In this document: positions 1-5,004 of the stretch, piece by piece
Position numbering within the stretch: position 1 is the first letter of the stretch
How the letters are laid out: each line of letters opens with the position of its first letter
Source: an uncultured Lachnospiraceae bacterium
GTDB lineage: Bacteria; Bacillota; Clostridia; Lachnospirales; Lachnospiraceae
Assembly (NCBI GenBank): GCA_947003375.1
Contig: CAMQOJ010000351.1
Location: 1 to 5,004, forward strand
Direction of reading: 5' to 3'
DNA: 5,004 nt
The notes under the pieces: model-generated
Seen by the model: only the letters and a program-made list of their open reading frames with translations
The model's database searches: none
Told to the model about the DNA's origin: nothing
Translations under genes and position numbers: made by a program

Positions 1-341
1 GCTCTGCAGAAGGAGAAGGAGGCTCGGGCGAGGCTTCCGGAGATGCGGGGAACCAGCCCGGAGGCTCTGCAGAAGGAGAAGGAGGCTCGGGCGAGGCTTC
101 CGGAGATGCGGGGAACCAGCCCGGAGGCTCTGCAGAAGGAGAAGGAGGCTCGGGCGAGGCTTCCGGAGATGCGGGGAACCAACTTGGAGGCTCTGCAGAA
201 GGAGAAGGAGGCTCGGGCGAAGCTTCCGGAGATGAGGGGAACCAACTTGGAGGCTCTGTAGAAGGAGAAGGAGAAGGAAGCTCGGGCGAGGCTTCTGAAA
301 GTGCAGGGAATGAGCCGGGAGATTCTGCGGAGGGAGAAGGC
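1..341 (+). repeat. 63-bp in-frame tandem repeat array (21-residue Gly/Ser/Glu-rich units)
   Basis: Full units start at 3, 66, 129 and 192. A diverged 69-bp unit starts at 255 and a short remnant at 324; the array extends past the left edge. Units 1 and 2 are identical. Unit 3 has three base changes turning Q-P into Q-L near the unit end. Unit 4 keeps these and adds two more changes (one A to E). Unit 5 is the most diverged and carries an extra GAAGGA hexamer (three copies instead of two), adding two residues. Each protein unit starts SAEGEG and ends NQPGG or NQLGG, is acidic and glycine-rich, and is surely disordered. Because the unit length is a multiple of three, gain or loss of units keeps the reading frame. 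It probably acts as a flexible spacer near the N-terminus of the mature protein. The rising divergence toward the 3' end is typical of the edge of an array that homogenises internally. Confidence 0.95.
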
Positions 342-3300
342 GCAGAGGAGAAGCCCGGGAAGGAGGACTCGGACAGCTCCTCTTTGGATGAGGGAAGCGC
401 GGACGGGACTTCCGGATCAGGGGAGGCCTCCGACAAGCCCTCTGCAGACATGACGCTGCCGGATGGCCCGGAGGGCGATGCCGCCATGGACGGGGCGCTG
501 CCGGAGGGACTGCCCGGGGACGGCGGGCTGTCTGGCGCATTATCGGCAGAAAAGGCATCGGCCGCGGACAGCAAGGGCGTGGCGTATGAGACTGTAGGGG
601 ACCATGCATACAACATATATGCCAACGGACAGCCTCTGCTGCTCGTGGCCGGAGAGCAGGCCGGTTATGCAAAGCTGTATGTGGATTCCAATAGAAACGG
701 TATCGGCGAGGATGAGGAGGAAATCACGTCCTTCCAGGGAGACGGACAGCCAAACGGAAACGGGATTCCCTATTCGGAGCAAAGCGGCGGCTATTTCCTG
801 GCGAACTCGTCCATCTACGGCGGTGCGAAGGAGGGGACATGCCAATATGACACTTATGTCATGCTCGCCGGATCATCTTTTGAGCCAGATGCCGACAATC
901 CTGCCTACACCGTCTGGGAGATTTATGGCGGGAATGCGGGAGGGACCCTGACAGGCAGCACGAATGTGACTCTATCCGGCGGCAATGTAAGGAACATATA
1001 TGGAGGCAATCAGGAGGGAGTTTTAACCGGGGATACCCATGTAGCCATATCTGGCGGCACTGTCCAATATGTCCTGGGGGGCGGGCGCAGCGGCCAGGTC
1101 AACGGAAACACATCGATATGGGTTACAGGCGGATCTGTGGCCAATGGCATATGTGGCGGTCTCGCCGAGGGGACGCTAGGAGGCAATACCAGCATTCACA
1201 TAGAGAATGCCCAGGTGGAATCCGTATACGGCGGCAATGAATACTCCGGAATGGTAGGCGGCAATACGGAGCTGTTCTTTGGCGATGGCGCGGTGGTGAA
1301 CGGGTGGACTTATGGCGGCGGAGCGGGAAGGGATGCCACCATCCCCACAGAAGTGGCCGGGAGCACGAACATCACCATCGATGGCGGACGATTTCTTCAT
1401 AACATCTATGGAGGCGGAGGCTGGCGAGGCGCGAAAGTGGGCAGCAGCAATATTACGGTCAATGGCGGAGATTTGGCAGGTGTGTGGGTCTACGGAGGCG
1501 GAGAAGAGGCCTCCGAAGTGACAGGTACGGCCTCCATCGCTATACAGGGAGGCACGGTGGGGACAGTCTGCGCTTCCGGAGCCGGATTCAACAATACGGA
1601 AGCGGTCGTTGGGGCAGCGGACATCCGGCTTTTGGGAGGTACAGTGGGCGGTTTCCGGGCTCTGGACAACGACGAGCTGTCCATTCAGGGGGATCTGTCC
1701 GTCATGGTGTCAGGGGACAGCTTTGCCAATATGGGGCTCTATTTTGGCGAATCCGGCTACAAGGCGTTCCGGACAGTCTCTGTGACGCTGAAAGACGGAA
1801 AGGCGGCCAGCCTGCGAATCGCCTCTAAGGTAGAGGATAAGCTGGAGATCACCTTTGAAAACGCGTCCGTGGGCTCCCTGGAGCTGGCGGAGGGGGTACT
1901 GGCGGATGCCCAGGAGTCCACCCTGTCCTACATCGGCTGCGGCAGCGGAGCGGGCGGCTGGGGAACCTGGGGCGGAGACTTCATTGGGCCGAACAGCTTC
2001 ATAGCGGGGGACAATCCGCTCCTGTGGGGCTCCCACCTGAATAAAAACCGGTTCAAGCAGGTGACTTTCCGGGACAGCTACGTGGATTATTATGACGATT
2101 CTACTGTAGGCAATGAGAATGGGCCGACTGCCTGTGCGCAGAAGCTGGTGCTGGACGGAGGGGCGCTTCGGCTGACCGGGAGCATGCTGACCTATATGCC
2201 GCAGACGGAGCTGCTGCATGAACCGCTGCTGATTCGCAGCAGCAGCAACTGGGCGGGCATCCATTTCCGGGAGAACCCCACAGGCCAGGCGCGGATACAG
2301 TGGATGGCTGCCGACGGAACCGAGACTCCCGAATCTGTGGGGTGGGGCCTGGCGGAGACGCCAAAGGATGGGCCGGAGGAGCTCTTCCTCCCGGCGGCAG
2401 AGGGCTATGCGGTGGTATATGAAATGGCCCACCGCGGCGGTTCCGATGGGAATATATGGGACGGAAGGTCCTGGAAGACCGACCTGACGGAAAACCTCTG
2501 CAGATGCCAGGTGATAAGCTCCTCGCTGAAGGAGACAGTGTTCCCGCTGACGGAAAGCGGCGGGGCTACAGTGACGCTGGAGGATGTCAGAGAAGGAAGC
2601 GCCGCTGGCTCTCAAAATTGTCCTATATTCACCCATAGGGACACTGCCTCTGTGTTCACCTATACCCTGTTGGAGGAAGGGACAACCGCCCCGGGGGCAG
2701 CGCTGGAGGGGAACAGCCTTACAGCGGAGGGCCCCGGCACGGCGCATGTGGAAATAAGACAGGAACTAAACGGGAAAACGAATGCTTATGATGCTTTCGT
2801 GGACTTCATCAGGGTTCCGGAAAAAGATTGCTATATCTTCGCCCAGGGCATGACGGAAGATATCTCCTTCGCTTTAGAAGGAGCTGCCTTCAACGAGAAT
2901 CGTTCCTATATATGGAACCAGTCGGATCAGCCCCAGCACGGCTACGTGGACTGGGATATGTATACAAAGACCCTGGAGGACAGCGCTCTGCGCTTCGATT
3001 TCAGCAGGGAATATTACAATGGACTGCCTGTAGGGGAGTACAGCTTTCAGGCGACAGCCTATTTCCAATCCGGAAGCGGCCGGGAGAGACTGTATGTCTA
3101 CGAGTTCACCATAAAAATCGTCCTTCCTACGGAGGTGGAGAATCCTGACATCCGGCTATCGGAGAGCCGGTTCCACTATGACGGGACGGCGAAGGAGCCT
3201 TCGGTGGTGGTGATGGATGGGGACACGGTGATTCCGGAGACGGAATATACTGTCACCTATCAGAACAATGTCAACGTGGGCACGGCCACCGTCACCGTCG

Positions 3301-5004
3301 CCAACAAGCCCGGAGGCTTCTATATAGTGGGCGAGGCAAGCGCGACCTTCCACATCGTGAACGAATACCAGCCGGAGAAGGGCAGGGACTATCTCACGGC
3401 TCTGAACGAGAATGGCTGGACGAAAGACGATTTTGTAGTATCCGCCGGGGAGGGCCGCCTGCTCTCCCTGGGAAACACGGCATCGGACGACTGGACAGAG
3501 CAGCTGCGGCGGACGGAGGAGACGGGAGAGGGCTCCCTGACCTTCTATGTAAAAGATAAGGCGACGGGCCGCATCTCCCTGGCGGCCACGGAGACCTACG
3601 GGATTGACCGGACAGCGCCGGAGGCCTTCGACATCCGCTTCAACGGGACTTCTGTCAGGAGGCTGCCCGCGGACGTCGCTTTCGGACTGTTCTCCCGGAA
3701 GGGAATCGACGTCTCCCTTTTGGCGGAGGATGCCCTGAGCGGCATAGGCAGCATCGTCTACTACCAGTCAGGGAACATATTGACCCAGGCGGAGCTGCTG
3801 GAAGTAAAAGGCTGGACGCCCGGGAACCGCTTCACGGTTGCGCCCGAAGATGGAAGCCGGATTGTAGTCTACGTCAAGGCCGCGGATCTGGCGGGGAACG
3901 AGGTGTATTATGCATCCCGGGGCGTGGAGTTCGACCTGACGCAGCCTGTAATCGCAGGGGTAAAGCCGGGCGGTACATACTATACCACCCAGACTGCGGA
4001 GGTGACGGATCGGAATCTGGCTTCCGTGGCCCTGAACGGGGAGACGGCCTCTGGCAGCCTGGCGCTTCCGGGGAACAGGGAGGCGGTCTATGTCATAAAG
4101 GCCACGGATCTGGCGGGGAACGAGACCCTGGCCACAGTGACCATGAAGCCCATCAGCGTCTTGGCCCAGGCCATAGAGGGCCTGACGGAGGGGAATGCCA
4201 CATCCGCCCACAGGGAAGTCCTGGAATCCGTCCGGGCCGTGGAGGCAGACTGCGCCAGCGCCACCCGGGAGGAAAAGGAGGAGCTACAGGAAATCCTGGA
4301 CACCTGCCACAGGCTCCTGGACAGGATCGACACGGCGCAGGGGGAGCTGGCGGATGTGGAGGGCACAGTGGAGGGGATATCCAAAGACACCGTGCAGCTC
4401 ACAGACCGGGAGGCCCTGGAGAAGGCTAGAGAGGAGCTGGAAGCCCTGCTGGACGAATACGGCGGGAACTACACGGAAGCCGAGAGACAGGCCATTGAGG
4501 CAGACCTGGACCGCATCGCCGGGGCCCTGGAGAGCATCGGGAAGGTGCTGGAGGCAACGGAGCTGATTGCGGAGCTGCCTCGGCCCGAGGACGTGAGCCC
4601 GGACGATATGGACGCGGACAGCGCCGCGGCACAGGCAAAAGCGGCTCTGGAGTCCCTGACGGAGCATGAGAGATCCCTGGTGGATGCCGGGAAGCTGGAG
4701 AAGGTTCTTACCGCCCTGACGGATTACAAAATCCTGGAGGGCGATGGGAGCCAGTGGATTCAGGAGACAGAAGGGAGCATCGCCTTCCGGGTGAACGGGG
4801 CGGTGGAGAAGTTCACGGGGCTGTTGGCAGACGGAGAGCCGTTGGATGCGAAGCACTATACAGTGAAGTCCGGCAGCACCATTGTCACCCTGGAGGAAAG
4901 CTATCTGGACACCCTGCCGGTAGGGTCCCACAGCCTGACCTTCCTCTATCTGGACGGCCAGGTTTCCGGTGAATTCGAAGTCCAGGCCAAGGACGGCCCT
5001 GACA
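1..5004 (+). CDS. Giant modular cell-surface protein, putative adhesin (partial at both ends)
   Basis: One frame (codons from base 3) runs through the whole window with no stop: 1667 complete codons, with two bases of a preceding codon and one base of a following codon at the edges. No start is visible. The first in-frame ATG (450, residue 150) has no convincing Shine-Dalgarno sequence and sits inside a continuous acidic linker, so it is not taken as a start. Visible order: tandem-repeat linker, acidic linker, possible Ca-loop domain, beta-helix-like coils, unassigned region, two probable Ig-like domains, MBG-like domain, three Ig-like stalk modules, helical bundle region, terminal beta domain. 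This is the architecture of exported, wall- or membrane-anchored proteins of Clostridia. Signal peptide and anchor (LPxTG or transmembrane) are expected outside the window and not seen. No enzymatic motif was recognised, so catalysis is not claimed. Function as an adhesin or binding protein is inference; the surface location is well supported by the modules. Eleven cysteines are present. Confidence 0.93.
342..572 (+). other. Acidic Ser/Gly/Asp-rich disordered linker
   Basis: Residues 114-190 continue the low-complexity character of the repeat array without its periodicity: rich in E, D, S, G, A and P, with no cysteine, no tryptophan and hardly any large hydrophobic residue until about residue 172. 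It joins the repeats to the first folded domain. It looks like degenerated repeat material (EGEG, SGSGEAS and similar echoes) mixed with unrelated acidic sequence. No transmembrane or signal-peptide segment is present, so the export signal must lie upstream of the window. Confidence 0.75.
573..812 (+). other. N-terminal domain leading into the beta-helix
   Basis: Residues 191-270 begin the folded part of the protein (GVAYETVGDHAYNIYANGQP, then a hydrophobic LLLVAGEQ strand). The composition changes sharply from the linker: aromatic and aliphatic residues appear in alternating, strand-like patterns. An acidic loop at 684-719 may bind calcium. The segment runs directly into the first I-Y-G-G coil at residue 271 and probably caps the beta-helix N-terminally. 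I recall similar 'YANG...LYVD.N.NG' segments ahead of Y-G-G repeats in Lachnospiraceae surface proteins, but cannot name a family. Confidence 0.55.
684..719 (+). other. Possible calcium-binding EF-hand-like loop
   Basis: Residues 228-239 read DSNRNGIGEDEE. Asp, Asn and Asn fall at loop positions 1, 3 and 5, Gly at 6 and Glu at 12, matching the D-x-[DN]-x-[DN]-G...E pattern of EF-hand and dockerin-type loops. Position 8, usually a branched aliphatic residue, is Gly here, with Ile one place early. No flanking helices of a full EF-hand are evident. It may stabilise the domain as in other extracellular Ca2+-dependent repeats. Confidence 0.4.
813..1730 (+). other. Beta-helix-like domain of Y-G-G coils
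   Basis: Residues 271-576 contain eleven recurrences of an (I/V)-Y-G-G-(N/G) turn or a degenerate form of it, at residues 271, 307, 332, 357, 383, 408, 436, 468, 496, 522 and 551. Spacing is 25-26 in the most regular part and 28-36 elsewhere. Between turns there is usually a short gly-rich loop, then LTGxTxVTxxGGxV, where alternate residues are hydrophobic (NVTLSGGNV, HVAISGGTV, NITIDGGRF, NITVNGGDL). This pattern fits a right-handed parallel beta-helix or solenoid with one rung per unit, a fold common in adhesins and polysaccharide-acting proteins. No lyase catalytic signature is seen, so a binding head is more likely than an enzyme. The last two coils are degenerate: the turn becomes VCAS at 522 and FRAL at 551. 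Two cysteines (384, 523) sit at the Tyr position of the turn. Confidence 0.75.
1731..2510 (+). other. Central region of unknown fold
   Basis: Residues 577-836 match no family I recognise. The first part (about 577-640) has alternating strands (RTVSVTLKDGK, LEITFENASV, LELAEGV) and may be the C-terminal cap of the beta-helix. The next part is rich in Gly, Trp and aromatics (GWGTWGGDFIGPNSF, QVTFRDSYVDYYDD, SNWAGIHF, IWDGRSW) and has a polar-aromatic look reminiscent of carbohydrate-binding surfaces, but no specific binding motif is identifiable. Phrases such as LVLDGGALRLTG and AADGTE resemble beta-rich surface modules of Clostridia. Cysteines occur at 646, 711, 833 and 835. The frame and codon use are uniform with both sides, so this is native to the gene, not an insertion. 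Confidence 0.6.
2511..2816 (+). other. Probable Ig-like beta domain (BIG2-like, weak)
   Basis: Residues 837-938 show an all-beta pattern: GATVTLEDV, ASVFTYTLLEEG, then LTAEGPGTAHVEIRQEL. The last phrase resembles the end of BIG2-type bacterial Ig-like domains, where an 'L-T-A...-G-T-A-x-V-x-I' strand pair closes the fold. Length (about 100 residues) fits one Ig-like module. The match is by eye and distant. One cysteine at 873. Confidence 0.45.
2817..3122 (+). other. Probable Ig-like or other beta-sandwich domain
   Basis: Residues 939-1040 have strand-like segments (CYIFAQGM, DISFAL, ALRFDFSREYY, GEYSFQATAYFQ, RLYVYEFTIKIV). 'LPVGEYSFQATAYF' resembles the 'L-x-x-G-x-Y-x-F-x-V' strand near the end of many extracellular beta-sandwich domains. 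The terminal alternating strand leads directly into the MBG-like module. No specific family is recognised. Cysteine at 943. Confidence 0.4.
3126..3359 (+). other. MBG-like bacterial Ig-like domain
   Basis: Residues 1042-1119. The characteristic opening FHYDGTAKEPSVVV (1057-1070) is followed by YTVTYQNNVNVGTATVTV (1082-1099) and closes with a Phe-Tyr...ATFHI strand. These are the hallmarks of MBG-type Ig-like repeats, usually 70-80 residues, found in tandem in surface proteins of Firmicutes and other bacteria. They act as rigid stalk units, with no enzymatic role. Only one copy is present here. Confidence 0.85.
3363..3617 (+). other. Ig-like stalk module 1 (GW...IDRTAP type)
   Basis: Residues 1121-1205. 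The module opens around NENGWTKDDFVVSAGEG (from 1135), carries a DDWTEQLRRTEETGEGSLTF segment and the YVKDKATGRIS strand, and ends in YGIDRTAPE (DRTAP at 1202-1206). From knowledge of the family, 'NGWY/T...V.I.A..GY..S......W.....YTEEGEGT..YYLKD..TG.IS......KIDKTAP' is a recurrent Ig-like unit of Lachnospiraceae surface proteins, generally following MBG domains as here. Structural role. Confidence 0.8.
3618..3944 (+). other. Ig-like stalk module 2
   Basis: Residues 1206-1314. Recognisable parts: FSRKGIDVSLLAEDALSGIGSIVYYQS (the 'D.GSGI.S..YY' strand pair of bacterial Ig-like units), GNRFTVAPEDGSRIVVYVKAADLAGNE and VEFDLTQPV. The DLTQP ending parallels the DRTAP that ends module 1 and leads into the next unit. 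KAADLAGNE is the common closing strand of these domains. Structural stalk element. Confidence 0.78.
3876..4124 (+). repeat. Near-identical 27-bp direct repeat, 222 bp apart
   Basis: Bases 3876-3902 and 4098-4124 match at 26 of 27 positions and encode KAADLAGNE and KATDLAGNE, the closing strands of Ig-like modules 2 and 3. Sequence around them is much less alike at the DNA level. The repeat could be left from module duplication or local gene conversion. It is in frame, so recombination between the copies would delete 74 codons and fuse module 2 to the end of module 3. Confidence 0.7.
3945..4154 (+). other. Ig-like stalk module 3
   Basis: Residues 1315-1384, about 70 residues. Opens PVIAGVKPGGTYYTTQTAEV, continues with TDRNLASVALNGE, then LPGNREAVYVIKATDLAGNETLATVTMKPI. 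This is a well-conserved unit: in related proteins 'G.TYYTTQ...VTD.NL.SV.LNG', 'LPGN....Y.I.ATD.AGN' and 'VTMKPI' recur in the same order and lead into an acidic helical region, as happens here. Confidence 0.82.
4155..4742 (+). other. Acidic helical-bundle region
   Basis: Residues 1385-1580 are rich in Glu, Leu, Ala and Asp, with almost no aromatic residues, in long amphipathic helical stretches (VLAQAIEGLTEGN, REEKEELQEILDTCHRLLD, DREALEKAREELEALLDE, RQAIEADLDRIAGALESIGK, AAAQAKAALESLTEHERSL). Helix caps of 'T-x-x-E-[RK]' type recur (TREEKEE, TDREALE, TEAERQA, TEHERSL), suggesting two to three FIVAR-like three-helix bundles in series. The LTEHERSLV segment at 1552-1560 matches the 'LT..EK.LV' motif common in such bundles. 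In relatives this region also lies between the 'MKPI' module and the terminal beta domain. It probably works as a spacer. Two cysteines (1417, 1435) lie 18 residues apart on what should be neighbouring helices. Confidence 0.8.
4743..4985 (+). other. C-terminal-type beta domain ('YTVKSGSTIVTL' domain)
   Basis: Residues 1581-1661. Opens with DGSQW (Trp at 1585), then IAFRVNGAVEKFTGLLADGE, the core YTVKSGSTIVTL (1619-1630), SYLDTLPVGSHSLTFLYLDG and the last strand SGEFEV. This roughly 80-residue beta domain is familiar at or near the C-terminus of large Lachnospiraceae and other clostridial surface proteins, usually followed by a Gly/Pro/Thr-rich linker and a sortase signal or transmembrane helix. 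Here the final residues AKDGPD (4986-5003) look like the start of such a linker. Its molecular role is not known to me. Confidence 0.85.

Noticed and set aside
43..261. Alternative-frame ORF through the tandem repeats with a Glu/Lys/Arg-rich helical-looking peptide
   Set aside because: The repeat unit is open in every frame, so openness carries no weight. It ends at the first diverged unit, while the frame starting at 3 continues through the entire window.
1..341. CRISPR array
   Set aside because: The units are contiguous 63-bp coding repeats with no unique spacers between them, and they are translated in frame with the downstream protein.
450..452. In-frame ATG as a possible translation start
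   Set aside because: There is no Shine-Dalgarno sequence just upstream, the upstream frame is open and protein-like, and no signal peptide follows, although the product must be exported.
604..951. Plus-strand ORF of 115 codons in another frame
   Set aside because: It overlaps the folded N-terminal domain and first coil of the main gene. Its product is Arg/Ser/Pro/Met-rich without motifs and has no upstream ribosome binding site.
813..1730. Pectate lyase or other polysaccharide-cleaving beta-helix enzyme
   Set aside because: The coil pattern fits a solenoid, but I see no catalytic signature of lyases or glycoside hydrolases, so enzymatic activity is not supported.
1710..2747. Long antisense open frame of 345 codons
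   Set aside because: It is opposite the strongly supported sense frame, its product has no recognisable domain, and it is rich in Arg, Pro, Cys and His as expected for a shadow of GC-rich coding sequence. No ribosome binding site or promoter is evident.
4284..4931. Antisense open frame of 215 codons
   Set aside because: It is a shadow of the helical region, whose CTG, GAG and GCC codons read as Gln-, Leu- and Gly-rich sequence on the other strand. No family features.

Overview
The whole window lies inside one protein-coding gene on the + strand. The frame whose codons start at position 3 is open from edge to edge: 1667 complete codons (3-5003), with neither start nor stop inside the window. 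I number residues so that residue n starts at base 3n. The product is a very large, modular, exported surface protein, probably an adhesin or other extracellular wall-linked protein. No other gene, RNA gene, promoter, terminator, mobile element or CRISPR array is supported. The long open frames on the minus strand and in the other plus frames are shadows of this gene.

Layout, N- to C-terminal within the window: (1) a 63-bp in-frame tandem repeat array (1-341) coding a Gly/Ser/Glu-rich disordered stretch that continues past the left edge; (2) an acidic, Ser/Gly-rich linker (342-572); (3) a small domain with a possible Ca2+-binding loop (573-812); (4) eleven recurring I-Y-G-G coils resembling a parallel beta-helix (813-1730); (5) about 260 residues I cannot assign (1731-2510); (6) two probable Ig-like beta domains (2511-3122); (7) an MBG-type Ig-like domain (3126-3359); (8) three further Ig-like stalk modules of the 'GW...IDRTAP / DLAGNE' kind (3363-4154); (9) an acidic, all-helical region of about 196 residues (4155-4742); (10) a beta domain typical of the C-terminal part of such proteins (4743-4985), followed by the first residues of what looks like a linker. 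The signal peptide lies off the left edge. The cell-wall anchor or membrane segment lies off the right edge.

Organism: the order MBG domain, 'GW...' Ig-like modules, acidic helical bundles ending in LTxxExxLV, then the 'W...NG...YTVKSGSTIVTL' domain is, from general knowledge, characteristic of large surface proteins of gut Clostridia (Lachnospiraceae and relatives). The base composition is GC-rich, but AGG, AGA and ATA codons are used freely. That fits a GC-rich member of the Clostridia better than an actinobacterium or proteobacterium. This is inference from one gene.

How the parts could work together (inference): a flexible, length-variable N-terminal segment and a beta-helix-like head would be held away from the cell by a stalk of Ig-like and helical modules. 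Nothing here points to a new defence, mobile or RNA-based system. The most notable signals are the tandem repeat array, which is stop-free in all six frames, the unassigned central region, and the unusual number of cysteines.
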